DNA of 64,000 nt from CBDCKN01 sp965219035 (lineage in GTDB: Bacteria > Gemmatimonadota > Gemmatimonadetes > Longimicrobiales > Gaopeijiaceae). The notes under the pieces are model-generated. The model saw only the letters and a program-made list of their open reading frames with translations. It did not search any database and was not told the origin of the DNA. The position numbers were made by a program, and so were the translations under genes. Of this stretch, positions 52,012 through 61,890 are shown in pieces; position 1 is the stretch's first letter, and every line of letters starts with the position of its first letter. The DNA lies in the NCBI GenBank assembly GCA_965219035.1, contig CBDCMR010000003.1, positions 1,674,001 through 1,738,000 on the forward strand, written 5' to 3'.

Positions 52012-52242
52012 GCTCCTCTGTCTCCGGTCTTCACGCCTGCCTCCTCCTTTGGCAACCCGCACCGAAACGGGCTAGCAACCGACGTCCCTACCTTCACTCA
52101 CCCCCCGCACAACTTGCAACACGGATCCCATCCATGCCCGTCAGCAAACCATCACGGCGACCGATCCGGATGGGCTGACCGCCACGCAGACCTGGGAAGC
52201 GGTCCCGTACGGTCTCGTAGACCAAGAGCCTGTAGTTGACGA

Positions 52243-52418
52243 TCGACGACGCTGACTGCCTGCTCGGCGATGATCTCCAGTACCGGTGGGGTGCCGACAG
52301 CCACCGGAGCCTGGTTGGGCGGCTTGCTGGCGTCGTCGCCGCAGGCGACAAGCAACACGACGGCACGACCGCACACAGGCAGGAAAGCGCTGGTAGAGAA
52401 ACAACGTTGGTGCCGCAT
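52243..52418 (-). pseudogene. N-terminal fragment of a secreted lipoprotein
   Basis: A frame from ATG 52418 with a signal-like stretch and a lipobox-like LLVACGDD, then KPPNQAPVAVGTPPVLEII. That is the start of exported proteins with Ig/cadherin-like repeats. The frame loses protein character after about 58 codons, so only the 5' end survives. Confidence 0.4.
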
Positions 52419-53278
52419 TGCGAAACGTCTCCGGCGCGAATGGAAAGGGGACGGTGGTCGGGACCCGTTCCAAAATGGAGGACTATAGGCCCATGCAGGG
52501 CTTCCGGCCCGACCGCAGACGCCGCGCCGCCCGCCCCGTCGAAACCGGATCCTTTCGAGGCGGCTTCACGGCGGTCCTGATTGTGCCCGACACCCCCGTG
52601 CGCCCGTCTCGCGGCCGTGTGCCACGCCCCCGGTGAACACCGCAACGTCCCGACAACCGGCGACCCCGTGTGCTCCTTGAGTGTCGCCCGCACCACGAAC
52701 CCGATCGCGTCGACAACAATATCTCCATTGGAGCGGTGCAAAAACTGACTAACTCCCGGATCAGCTGCACTAACCCACATCGTCAAATGACGATATCTCG
52801 GGGCCAGCGCACGACACCATCGGGTTCGCTCTACCCCGCCAGTCCAGCTACCACCTCCACGATCGCCTCTGTAACAGAAACAATACAGTTTTGCTATTGA
52901 CGAGACGGTTTCAGCGGGCCATGGTTTCCGTTGAATCCATACCTCATCGACATCGCTATGATTCTGCCAGAGGCCTTCCTCCGCTCCAAGAGCGGGAACT
53001 ATCCTTCTATCCGGGACTCTGTGGCCCATCGCTTCGTTCGGCTCTCCAGGGGGGTGCTGCATAGCCTACTGTGTCATCCAGTCGCCGGATCTCGATGCGG
53101 TGGTGTCCCTGTCATGAACAGCGCGATGGACCGGGCACGAACGCGAAGCCATGGCTTGGCTCGCCGAGCACTTTCTTCGTGAATCGGTCACAGGACTTGC
53201 CGATGGCCCAGACAGCTCCAGAGCAAGAAATAGCCGAGTCGATGCGTGTGACATCACTTTGAGAAAGAGGGGGCCGCG
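52419..53278. other. non-coding or decayed stretch upstream of the TonB receptor
   Basis: No clear gene. A locally AT-rich patch (ACAGAAACAATACAGTTTTG near 52870) and several short frames are present. The promoter of the TonB receptor should lie near its 3' end, but no confident -35/-10 pair was picked. Confidence 0.5.
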
Positions 53279-56200
53279 GTGGCTGGATGGTTCTCAAGAT
53301 TTCCGCGCACATTGAGTTCGCTGGCGGTGGTCGGCGCTCTTTCGGTCGTCCCCGCCTCGGGACAGTCCACCGGCATAATCGACGGCACCGTGGTCGACGC
53401 GGCCGACGGCCAGCCTATCGCGGGCGCCCAGATCTTCATCGAGGCGCTGAGCATCGGGACCCTCACGAACCCCGAGGGACGGTACTCGATCGCGAACGTG
53501 CCAGCCGGTTCGCACGAGTTCTCCGCCCGCATCGTCGGTTACCTCACGGCGACCGAAGATGTCACCGTATCTGACGGACAGGTCACGACCGTCGACCTGC
53601 GGCTGAACTTCACCGCCCTCGAGCTTGACGAACTGGTCGTAACCGGAACCAGCGCGCAGGTATCGGCCACGGAACTGCCCTATTCGGTGTCGGTTGTGGC
53701 ACGCAGAAAGCTCGAGGAGCAGGGCTCTCCGCAGGTCGTGGAGTTCTTCAAGGCGTTGAGTTCGAGCCACGGCGTGGTCGGTGAACGGCAGAGCTGGTAC
53801 AACGCGAACGAAGTCGCCGCCGTGCCGGAGACCGTGGCAAACGTGAACCTGCGCGGCCTGGGCGGCTCGCGCACACTCGTTCTGCTGAACGGCCGCCGCC
53901 AGGTTTACCTTCCCGCACGCCTGATCGGCGGGCGCTATGTAGACATCAACGCGTTCCCGTCGATCGCCATCGACCGCATCGAAGTTCTGAAGGAGGGCGC
54001 CTCCGCCATCTACGGATCGGATGCCGTGGCCGGGGTAGCCAACTTCCTCACCCGCGGCGACTTCGAGGGGATGGAGATGACCGCCTCCCACGAGTACTTC
54101 GCGGGCGCCGGCGACACCAACGTCGGCGGCATTTGGGGCCGGCGGCTGGGAAGCAGCACGAACGCGGTCGTGTCCGCGGAATGGATGACCCGCCAGCAGC
54201 TGACCCCGCAGGAGCGGGACTGGGCGCTGCACCCTTACATCTCTGGAGCAGGCGCTTGGTCCGGGACCGGCAACCCGGGGGCGTTTCTCATGCCATCCTT
54301 GACGGGTAGTGAAAGCTCCGGGGAACTAATCTCCCAGCTGGCGGACGCGCACCTCTCGGACGACGACATCTTCATCGATCCGCGCTGCCTTGAGTTCGGC
54401 GGCTTCCAGGAGAGCAAAACCTGCCGGTTCCGCTACCAGCCCTGGGACAACCTGCTGGAACAGTCCAACCATTTCCGCGCCTTCGCAGAAATCAACGGTG
54501 AGCTGGGCGACAACTCCAGCTACCACATAGAGGGCCTCTGGGCCGAGGCGGTAACGCCGGCCTGGGTGACGACGCCTTCATTTCCGCCCATCAAGCCCTA
54601 CGACGGGCTTCAGATCGTGCCCGCCGAAAACCCGGGACGGCAGGCCTTCTGCCAGCAGCACGGATCCACCGTGGAGTTCATGTCCAGCGCCCACTGCCTG
54701 GAGGACGACTGGTATTTCTTCGGACGGCTGGTGGGACACTCTGGGCCCGGTCGGACTCTTGAGCGGAAGTCCCGGACTCAGCGGCTGTCCGCCTCCTGGG
54801 ACGGAGGCGTAGAGGTCCTCGAGGGACACGACAACCGATTGAACCTCGCTCTCAGCTATTCCCGCTCCTCAGGCAACGTGAATCAGCCCGCGGAATACGC
54901 CTACCGCAAGTATCTCGCTTTCCGCGGCTACGGCGGTCGCGACTGCGGGGTGGATGTGGTCGCGGATCCCAGCTCGTCCTCGGGCATGTCGCTGGGTCCG
55001 ACGGGCGGAAGAGTCCCAGGCCAGGGCAACTGCAAGTTCTACAACCCGTTCAGCAACGCGCTCCAGTATTCCCAGCAGCCCGGTGCGCGGTTCGTGACCG
55101 AGGCCAATCCTGACTATTCGCCCGAATTGGCGAACGACCCCGAGATGCTCGCCTGGATCAACGAGCAGGTCGATGTCGAGAGTTTCGCGGACATGCTGGT
55201 CGCCGATGCCACCTTGACCGGTAGCAAGGGCCCGGCGGAGAACTACGCCCTGGGCTACCAGTTCCGTCGGTTCGACGTCTCGTCGACACCGAATGATCCC
55301 GGCAACCTGAACCGCAACCCGTGCTCGGTGCTTGGCAGCCAGGCCTGTCTCGAGCAGGCCGGCCCGTTCACCTTTACGACCGGGACCTATCCCTACGACG
55401 CTGCCCAGACGCTGCATCGGTTCTTCGCGGAACTCCCCCTGCACGGCATGGATGAACGCCTCCATCTGCAGCTCGCCGCGAACTACGAGTATCACAGCGT
55501 TGCGAGCAGCTTCAATCCGAAAGCTGCGTTCCGACTGGGCCTGACGGACCAGTTCGCGCTACGCGGCTCGCTGCAGACGACCTTCCGTACCCCATCGGTC
55601 GACGACCTGAACGAGAGCCGTACGACCGCGCTCGCATACGTGAACGAGGCGGGCGTCTACAAGGCTGTCGACACCCACGGAGACAAGCAGCTCAAGTCCG
55701 AGCAGGCCCTCACCTATAACGCCGGTGTCGTCGTGACATTGGCGGACCAAGCGGGATTCGTCCCGGTTCAGCTGACCGCCGACTACTGGAGCTACGACTT
55801 CGAGAACGTGATCGCGGTCGTGCCCTACAATGCGGTCACGAGACTCTATCACCAGGGAGGGAGTGCCCGCGAGGCCGTCCAGAGCTACGTAACCTGCTCA
55901 GACGGACGGGGCACCGGCACCTGCGACGTCACCGGCATCGAGCGTATCGATGTCGATCTCATCAACTGGCCGGGCGTCAAGACCTCAGGCTTCGATGTTC
56001 AGCTGACCGCTCGTTCCCAGGTTGGCAGCGGCATCGTGAATGCCGGTCTGGAGGCCACCTACACGAACAAGTTCTCCATCGAAGCGCTGAATGTCGAGGG
56101 CGTCGAACTCATGCCCGATACGGAAGGTGCCGGGGGCCTGAACAAGTACAACCCCATCGCTCCGCCTCTACCAAGTCTCAAGGGAAGGCTGTTCGGGAGC

Positions 56201-56482
56201 TACGGATGGGCCGACTACAGCGTGGTCGGGTACTTGAACTACATCTCCTCCTACACTGACCACGACGAAGCGGGAAGCGAATACGAGCACATCGACAGCT
56301 TCGTGACGCTGGACGCGACCGCGCTTTGGCGCCCGTCCAGAGGGATCGGCATCTCGCTCTCCCTGCTGAATCTGACCGACGTCGCACCGCCCTTCGTGAA
56401 GTGGGAACAGTCCTTCGACGGCTTCACCCACAGCGCCAAGGGGCGGCGCATCAAGCTGTCGGCGACCTACCGCCGGTTCTGA
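53279..56482 (+). CDS. SusC-like TonB-dependent outer-membrane receptor
   Basis: A 1067-residue protein starting at GTG 53279, with AGAGGGGG upstream. A signal peptide (LAVVGALSVVPASGQ) precedes a carboxypeptidase-like regulatory domain (GIIDGTVVDAADGQPIAGAQ, GRYSIANVPAGSHEFSARIV). A plug domain follows (LDELVVTGTSAQVSATELPY, NVNLRGLGGSRTLVLLNGRR, RIEVLKEGASAIYGSDAVAG) and then a 22-strand barrel ending RRIKLSATYRRF with a terminal aromatic. It imports an unknown ligand using TonB energy. There is no SusD-like partner gene next to it. It lies between the two BCCT copies, so it may belong to one accessory block. Confidence 0.92.
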   Translation: MAGWFSRFPRTLSSLAVVGALSVVPASGQSTGIIDGTVVDAADGQPIAGAQIFIEALSIGTLTNPEGRYSIANVPAGSHEFSARIVGYLTATEDVTVSDGQVTTVDLRLNFTALELDELVVTGTSAQVSATELPYSVSVVARRKLEEQGSPQVVEFFKALSSSHGVVGERQSWYNANEVAAVPETVANVNLRGLGGSRTLVLLNGRRQVYLPARLIGGRYVDINAFPSIAIDRIEVLKEGASAIYGSDAVAGVANFLTRGDFEGMEMTASHEYFAGAGDTNVGGIWGRRLGSSTNAVVSAEWMTRQQLTPQERDWALHPYISGAGAWSGTGNPGAFLMPSLTGSESSGELISQLADAHLSDDDIFIDPRCLEFGGFQESKTCRFRYQPWDNLLEQSNHFRAFAEINGELGDNSSYHIEGLWAEAVTPAWVTTPSFPPIKPYDGLQIVPAENPGRQAFCQQHGSTVEFMSSAHCLEDDWYFFGRLVGHSGPGRTLERKSRTQRLSASWDGGVEVLEGHDNRLNLALSYSRSSGNVNQPAEYAYRKYLAFRGYGGRDCGVDVVADPSSSSGMSLGPTGGRVPGQGNCKFYNPFSNALQYSQQPGARFVTEANPDYSPELANDPEMLAWINEQVDVESFADMLVADATLTGSKGPAENYALGYQFRRFDVSSTPNDPGNLNRNPCSVLGSQACLEQAGPFTFTTGTYPYDAAQTLHRFFAELPLHGMDERLHLQLAANYEYHSVASSFNPKAAFRLGLTDQFALRGSLQTTFRTPSVDDLNESRTTALAYVNEAGVYKAVDTHGDKQLKSEQALTYNAGVVVTLADQAGFVPVQLTADYWSYDFENVIAVVPYNAVTRLYHQGGSAREAVQSYVTCSDGRGTGTCDVTGIERIDVDLINWPGVKTSGFDVQLTARSQVGSGIVNAGLEATYTNKFSIEALNVEGVELMPDTEGAGGLNKYNPIAPPLPSLKGRLFGSYGWADYSVVGYLNYISSYTDHDEAGSEYEHIDSFVTLDATALWRPSRGIGISLSLLNLTDVAPPFVKWEQSFDGFTHSAKGRRIKLSATYRRF

Positions 56483-56599
56483 GGTGGGTTGCCCCTGTGT
56501 CTGACGTGGGGCGCCTTCGCGTGGGATACCATATCTGAGCGTAACACCCTCACCCTCTCCGCACGAGTGTGGGCGTTCTAATATTGGGTCAGCATGGCA

Positions 56600-57292
56600 A
56601 GAGATCGCGCATCTCGCCACCTCCATATCATTACGGATCATCATTACGGATCCTGCACTAGGGACTTTACCAGCCCGGCGATCAAGCAACAGTATGACGG
56701 TCACGGGCAGGGCGGCGGCCATAGCGGCGGTTTGCAAGGCCTGGAGCCCGTCGGCGAGCAGCAGCACGGCAGCCACCACTCCCACCCCGAGTCCCCAGAC
56801 GACGCGAAAACACCGGGGGGGGGTCGCCCATGCTAAGCAGGGTGGTGATGACGTCTGAAGATGTAATGAACCACGTCGCCCGCAGCAGGGTGGCTAGCGC
56901 GGACATGGCCCAGGTCAGCCAATCGATGTCACTCAACAGGTCAATGGTCACGTAGAGGGCGGCCTCGTAGTTTGCATCCTGCATCAGCTTGATGATCCCG
57001 GCGGTACCGACGCCGCCTGCGGCGTTGAGCTCCAAGTGGATGGCGTTGCCGCCGAGAATCCCGATCCACAGCAGCGCCAGGGCAGTCGGGACAACCATCA
57101 CGCCTAGGATGAACTCGCGCAGCGTGCGGCCGCGGGAGATGCGGGCGATGAACATGCCAACGAAGGGCGCCCAAGAGATCCACCATCCCCAGTAGAAGAT
57201 GGTCCATTGTTCTGCCAAGCGGCTTGGCCCGGAACATCAGCGATCCAGAATCCCATGGGCACTGCGCGCCATAGGTACTCGCTGAGGGAGGT
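56600..57292 (-). pseudogene. decayed 3' half of a BCCT transporter gene
   Basis: Homologous to the 3' half of the intact BCCT gene (about 50395-51090). The frames EYLWRAVPMGFWIADVPGQA, WTIFYWGWWISWAPFVGMFI, NAIHLELNAAGGVGTAGIIK, ALATLLRATWFITSSDVI and VVAAVLLLADGLQALQTAAM are spread over different frames with small deletions (the SGTL of the intact copy is gone). Homology ends near 57292, where a foreign fragment begins on the other strand. Downstream flank sequence is also shared, so a whole segment was duplicated and then decayed. Confidence 0.85.
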
Positions 57293-57600
57293 GGAGGCCC
57301 TGCTCCGGGTCTTCGTCACAGCCGCGCACGCCACGTCGGTCGGCATCCCCCAAGTCCGCGCACGTTTCTACCTGAACGGCAGTGAGAGGCTCTTGGCGGA
57401 CATACCAGGGAAGACAGTGCCCATCCCCGCGGAGATCATCGAACACGATCTGTCGCAGTCCGTGAACGCAGAGATCCCCGGCGAGATCGTACAGCCAGGC
57501 TTGGCGGTGGTGATAGAGATCGATCCGGACGGGACGCTTGATCCCGGTCTCGGGGTGGCGACGCGGATTCCGGAAACGGTCCTAATGGCGGTCGTGACCT
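57288..57600 (+). pseudogene. fragment of a secreted metallopeptidase-like protein
   Basis: About 100 codons: VEALLRVFVTAAHATSVGIP, QVRARFYLNGSERLLADIPG, IPAEIIEHDLSQSVNAEIPG, QPGLAVVIEIDPDGTLDPGL and VATRIPETVLMAV. It lacks a start and ends in foreign sequence. I recognise this as the internal domain of the same kind of long secreted metallopeptidase whose C-terminus may be at 18589-18930. The match is from memory of the family. Confidence 0.5.
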
Positions 57601-57623
57601 GCCCCCAAGAGCGGTACCACATC

Positions 57624-58412
57624 CTATGTTAGTCCCAGCACCTGTGGAGGGCCGTGAAGGACGGGCATCCTCAGGAACCAGGGCGACGGCTTAATCGCCT
57701 CAGGGGCCGGGGGAAAGCCGCCGCAGGCGCTGTGGGGTCGGACGGTATTGTACTCGCGCCTCCATTGCTCGACCAGCACGGCCGCCTGCGCCAACGAGTA
57801 GAAGATCTCCCCGTTCAACAGCTCGTCCCTGAGCTTGCCGTTGAAGCTCTCGTTGTAGCCGTTCTCCCACGGGCTGCCCGGCTCGATAAAGAGCGTCTCG
57901 ACGCCGACGCGCCTCAACCACCGCCGCACGAGCTTCGCGGTGAACTCCGGTCCGTTGTCCGACCTCAGATACTCGGGAGGCCCGTGTCGGACGAACAGAT
58001 CGGCCAGCACCTCGAGCACGTCGTGCGAGCGGATCTTGCGAGCCACCACGATCGCCAGGCACTCCCTCGTGTGCTCGTCCAGCACTGTCAGCAGCTTCAG
58101 CGCACGCCCGTCGTGCGTCCTCGAGGCCACGAAGTCGTACGACCAGACGTGGCCCCGATACAGCGGCCTCAGCCGGATGCACGATCCGTCGTTGAGCCAC
58201 AGCCGACCTCGCTTCGGCTGCCGCTCCGGCACCTTCAGCCCCTCCTGCCTCCAGATCCGCTCCACCCGCTTGTGCTTCACCCCCCAGCCCTCGATGCGGA
58301 GCATGTCCGTGACGCGTCGGTAGCCGTAGCGGCCGAATCGACTCGCGAGTCGCACGATATCACCTCGGAGCGCCCCCTCGTCACTCGCCACTTTCCTCGC
58401 CCGGCGCTGGGT
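57624..58412 (-). mobile_element. IS3-family transposase OrfB fragment
   Basis: A DDE transposase missing about 40 N-terminal residues. It begins TTQRRARKVASDEGALRGDI at about 58412 and continues FGRYGYRRVTDMLRIEGWGV, HVWSYDFVASRTHDGRALKL (first Asp), YLRSDNGPEFTAKLVRRWLR (second Asp), PWENGYNESFNGKLRDELLN (Glu) and NTVRPHSACGGFPPAPEAIK, ending at 57624. It is the IS2-like subgroup. Its lost 5' end abuts a broken glycosyltransferase gene. Its OrfA partner is not adjacent; the OrfA at 63519 belongs to a different IS3 subgroup. Confidence 0.85.
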
Positions 58413-59151
58413 CGTCAAACGCGCCGTAAGAAGGGCGGAGCGGGTGCTGACCGTGTCGCAGTGGAGTGCCGACCAGCTGATTCGACTCGTCGGCGTGGAT
58501 CCCGACAGGGTGGAGATCGTGACCCAGGGCGTGGAGCCGTTCCACCAGCCGGCCTCGGCGGAGGTGGTTAGGCGTATGCGGGAGCGTTGGAGCCTCCCGC
58601 CCGAATACGCCCTCACCGTGGACGGGGGTGATCCCCGGAAGAACCTGACCTTTCTCACGGGCGTACTGGAGGACCTGACTTCAGAGTCGGGCCGGACCCT
58701 TCCCCTGGTCGTCGTGGGGCGGTCCCGACACGTGCACCGGTCACGGTCGTCGATCGAGCCCGCGTCTAAGAACGTCGTGGACGTGGGGCCGGTGACCGAC
58801 GAGGAGCTCCACGGCCTCTATACCGGCGCGTCGGTGTTCTGCTTTCCCTCGCTGGCCGAGGGCTTCGGGCGTCCCCCACTCGAGGCGGTCGCATGCGGGA
58901 CGCCGGCAGTCGTGGCCGACTACGGTCCGGCGCGTGAGGTGATGGGGGGCGGGGCGGAGATTCTGCCGCTGGACCGGGCAGCCTGGACGGCCACGCTGGA
59001 CGACCTGCTCAGCCATGCGGATCGAAGACGAGACCTGGTCGCCCGCGGACGCGAAGTGGCGGCACGGTATCGGTGGGACCGGACCTGCGAGCAGGTTCTC
59101 GAGGCGTGTGGAAGGGTGGTAGCACGGCCGGCAGGGGTGGGAGCGCGCTGA
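58413..59151 (+). pseudogene. glycosyltransferase family 4 gene, 5' half removed
   Basis: The C-terminal domain of a GT-B enzyme: RAVRRAERVLTVSQWSADQL, VEIVTQGVEP, YALTVDGGDPRKNLTFLTGV and the donor-binding SVFCFPSLAEGFGRPPLEAV with ACGTPAVVADYGPAREVM. The N-terminal acceptor domain (about 160-180 residues) is gone; the IS3 fragment starts where it should be. A GTG at 58444 could still start a truncated protein. The stop overlaps the ATG of the next glycosyltransferase (TGATG), so the cluster's coupling is preserved. Confidence 0.82.
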
Positions 59152-60281
59152 TGCCGGGCACCGAATCGATACGAGTCGCGCTGGTGCACGACTGGCTCAC
59201 GGGCATGAGGGGGGGAGAGCGCGTTCTGGAGGCGCTTCTCGAGCTCTTCCCCCGGGCGGAGATCTTCACCCTGATCCGTCGACCCGAGTCCGTCTCCTCC
59301 CGGATAGAGAGCCGGACCATCCATACGTCCTTCGTGGACGACCTGCCCTTTGCCCGCGGTCCATACCGCTACTTCCTGCCGCTCTTTCCCCGGGCCGTCG
59401 AATCCTTCGACCTGGAAGGCTTCGACCTGGTGATCTCGAGCAGCCACTGCGTGGCCAAGGGGGCTCGCCCACCCTCGGGAGTGCCCCACCTGTGTTACTG
59501 CCACACCCCGATGCGTTACGTGTGGGATCAGTATCAGGAATACTTCGGGCCCGGCCGGGCGAGCCTGCCAGTCCGTGCGGCCGTGGCCGCCATCGCCCCG
59601 AGGCTGAGACGCTGGGATGTGGCCTCGGCAGATCGAGTCGATCGCTTCATTGCCAACTCCGCGTGCGTCGGTGAGCGGATTCGCCGGCACTACGGTCGGA
59701 CCGCCGTTGTCGTGTACCCCCCCGTCGATGTGGAGCGTTTCAGACCCGCACCGACCCGAGAGGACTTCTATCTCGTCCTCGGCGCCTTGGTCCCCTACAA
59801 GCGTGTGGATCTGGCCGTAGAGGCCTTCAATCGGCTCGGCCGTCGGCTCGTGATCGCGGGTGAGGGCTCCGAGCTCCCTCGACTCGCCAAAGTGGCAGGG
59901 CCGCGAATTTCGTTCCTCGGGAGAGTGACGGATGCGGAGGTGGCCGACCTCCTGTCACGGTGCCGTGCGTTCCTCCTTCCCGGGGAGGAGGACTTCGGGA
60001 TCACGGCCGTCGAAGCCCAGGCGGCGGGAGCCCCGGTGATCGCATACGGAAAGGGGGGGGCACTCGAAACCGTGGTGGGCGTGGACTACAACGGAAATAC
60101 CACGGGCGTGTTTTTCGACGAGCCATCCCCGGAAGGACTCATGGACGCCTTAGAGCGCTTCGAGTCGCACGACTTCTCCCTCGAAGCCCTCCACGCCAGC
60201 GCCGCTAGATTCGGGAGCCAGCGCTTCAAGCGAGAGATGAGGAGCCAAGTGGACGAGGTTCTCGGACAGGGGCCGGAGTGA
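59151..60281 (+). CDS. glycosyltransferase family 4 protein
   Basis: A 376-residue GT-B enzyme from ATG 59151 (TGATG overlap with the previous gene). The N-terminal domain shows VALVHDWLTGMRGGERVLEA and LCYCHTPMRYVWDQYQEYFG, characteristic of mannosyltransferase-like GT4 enzymes. The C-terminal domain has YLVLGALVPYKRVDLAVEAF, ISFLGRVTDAEVADLLSRCR and LLPGEEDFGITAVEAQAAGA (the E-x7-E donor motif). It adds a sugar to a lipid-linked glycan in the cytoplasm, probably for capsule, EPS or O-antigen. Confidence 0.9.
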   Translation: MPGTESIRVALVHDWLTGMRGGERVLEALLELFPRAEIFTLIRRPESVSSRIESRTIHTSFVDDLPFARGPYRYFLPLFPRAVESFDLEGFDLVISSSHCVAKGARPPSGVPHLCYCHTPMRYVWDQYQEYFGPGRASLPVRAAVAAIAPRLRRWDVASADRVDRFIANSACVGERIRRHYGRTAVVVYPPVDVERFRPAPTREDFYLVLGALVPYKRVDLAVEAFNRLGRRLVIAGEGSELPRLAKVAGPRISFLGRVTDAEVADLLSRCRAFLLPGEEDFGITAVEAQAAGAPVIAYGKGGALETVVGVDYNGNTTGVFFDEPSPEGLMDALERFESHDFSLEALHASAARFGSQRFKREMRSQVDEVLGQGPE

Positions 60282-60360
60282 GCTCCGGGATCCGACGGCC
60301 CCAAGATCGACTCAGGCGCCAGGGAGCTGCGAGCCGTGTACGAGGGGTGCTGGCCGCCGC

Positions 60361-61461
60361 ATGAAGATCGCCATGCTCCTTCCGGGCGGCGTTGATCGGT
60401 CCGGGACCCACAGGGTGATCCCCTGCAACCTGTGGCTCATAGAGCGCGTGGCGCGGGAGCACGATCTCCACGTCTTCGCCCTCCGTCAGGAACCGAGGCC
60501 ATCCCGATACGAGCTCCTGGGCGCACAGATCCACAACATCGGGGCCCGGCCACGGCGGCTTCGGGCCCTCGCCGCGGTGGTGTGTGAGCATCGTCGAGCA
60601 CCCTTCGACGTCCTTCACGCCCTATGGGCCGCTCCGCCTGGCCTCGTGGCGGCCGTGGCCGGCCGACTCCTCTGTCGACCTGTCCCGCTCCATCTTATCG
60701 GAGGCGACCTGGAGTCCATGCCCGACATCGACTTCGGCCTGCGACCCTACGGCAGAGGGCGTCTCTGGCTCAGGGCCGCCGTTACCGGCGCGACCGAGGT
60801 CCTCGTGTCGAGCACGGTGATGCAGGAGCACGCAGCCGGGCTCGGAATCGAGGCGGCCCGGGTCCCGTTCGGTGTGGCGCTGGACCGATGGCCGTCCGCC
60901 CCCCCGAGGCGCCGCGACCCGAGCAGACCGGCCCGCTTCATCCACGTGGGAAGCCTGAATCCGGTCAAGGACCAGAGGGTCCTCCTGGAGGCGCTTCGGA
61001 TCCTCGTCGCCCAAGAAGTGGACTGCCACCTCGACGTCGTTGGTGTGGACACCCTGGACGGCCGAATTCAGAGGATGGCGGAGTCGTTGAGCCTCCAGGA
61101 GCGCGTCACCTTTCACGGCTTCCTGCCCCACTCGGAGCTGAGGTCCCTCATGGAAAGCGCGGACCTATTGCTGCTCACGTCCAGGCACGAATCGGGGCCC
61201 CTGGTGGTACTGGAGGCGGCCATCGCGGGTGTGCCCACGGTGGGAACGGCCGTAGGGCACCTCATCGACTGGGCGCCCGACGCGGCCGTCACGGTGCCTG
61301 TGGGCGACTCCCAGGCCCTTGCGCGGGAGACCGCCGCTCTGCTGGCAAATGAGGAACGCCGCCTCCGGCTGGCGGAGGCCGCGCAGGCTCACACGGAAGC
61401 CGAGGACGCCGACTGGACCGCCATGCAGATCCTCGACAAATACGAGATTCTCACGGGATGA
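60361..61461 (+). CDS. glycosyltransferase family 4 protein
   Basis: A 366-residue GT-B enzyme. MKIAMLLPGGVDRSGTHRVI starts the acceptor domain; VLHALWAAPPGLVAAVAGRL and VPLHLIGGDLESMPDIDFG follow. The donor domain has FIHVGSLNPVKDQRVLLEAL, RVTFHGFLPHSELRSLMESA and LLLTSRHESGPLVVLEAAIA (E-x7-E). It is about 80 bp from the previous glycosyltransferase on the same strand and belongs to the same polysaccharide cluster. Confidence 0.9.
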   Translation: MKIAMLLPGGVDRSGTHRVIPCNLWLIERVAREHDLHVFALRQEPRPSRYELLGAQIHNIGARPRRLRALAAVVCEHRRAPFDVLHALWAAPPGLVAAVAGRLLCRPVPLHLIGGDLESMPDIDFGLRPYGRGRLWLRAAVTGATEVLVSSTVMQEHAAGLGIEAARVPFGVALDRWPSAPPRRRDPSRPARFIHVGSLNPVKDQRVLLEALRILVAQEVDCHLDVVGVDTLDGRIQRMAESLSLQERVTFHGFLPHSELRSLMESADLLLLTSRHESGPLVVLEAAIAGVPTVGTAVGHLIDWAPDAAVTVPVGDSQALARETAALLANEERRLRLAEAAQAHTEAEDADWTAMQILDKYEILTG

Positions 61462-61472
61462 ACCGCCACTAG

Positions 61473-61745
61473 GTGCCAGACTTGATCGAATTCGAACGAT
61501 CCGACGATCCCCTTCTACGTGACGTTCCACTGGAGCATCGCGTGGAGCTCCCCGTGATGGGCATCCCGGTGGAGTATGGCACCAATTCCCCGGACGTCCT
61601 GGCGGTGATCGAGGAGTCCTACGGGTTGTGGCGGGTCCTCCTGGATCGGCCCCGGCTCCTGGAGACCGATCCCGTGCGCGTGACCGTGATCGTCTACGAC
61701 GATGGAGAAGGCGTCTCCGAGGGTGACCGCACCGTGGATACCTGA
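61473..61745 (+). pseudogene. truncated first part of a polysaccharide-cluster gene
   Basis: A 90-residue frame from GTG 61473, 12 bp after the glycosyltransferase. MPDLIEFERSDDPLLRDVPL, HRVELPVMGIPVEYGTNSPD and VLAVIEESYGLWRVLLDRPR look like the N-terminal domain that precedes HPr-kinase-like proteins in sugar clusters. After about residue 75 (near 61697) the sequence changes character and stops. The gene was probably cut by arrival of the two-gene cassette that follows. Confidence 0.55.
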
Positions 61746-61890
61746 CGGGATCAAGGTGGTCGTGTGGGTCGGATTCTTCCTGAACGCCGCGGTGGCGTTC
61801 ACCGGGTTTATCCGGGGGCTCGAGGGTTCAATCCTGGCGGCATGGCGAATGGTCGCCCCGAAACGTCAGGGAGTGACAGATGTCGACTAA
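61702..61890 (+). CDS. 62-residue single-span membrane protein, cassette gene 1
   Basis: MEKASPRVTAPWIPDGIKVV, then the membrane segment VWVGFFLNAAVAFTGFIRGL and a basic tail ending RQGVTDVD. Its stop overlaps the start of the next gene by 11 bp, and GGGAG for the next gene lies inside it, so the pair is coupled. No family recognised. The N-terminal ATG lies in the region where the previous gene breaks, so the native start could differ. Confidence 0.6.
   Translation: MEKASPRVTAPWIPDGIKVVVWVGFFLNAAVAFTGFIRGLEGSILAAWRMVAPKRQGVTDVD

Noticed and set aside
52094..53062. A 322-codon minus-strand open frame
   Set aside because: Composition is low in hydrophobic cores and no domain is seen; only the short lipoprotein-like start in another frame (52418) has support.
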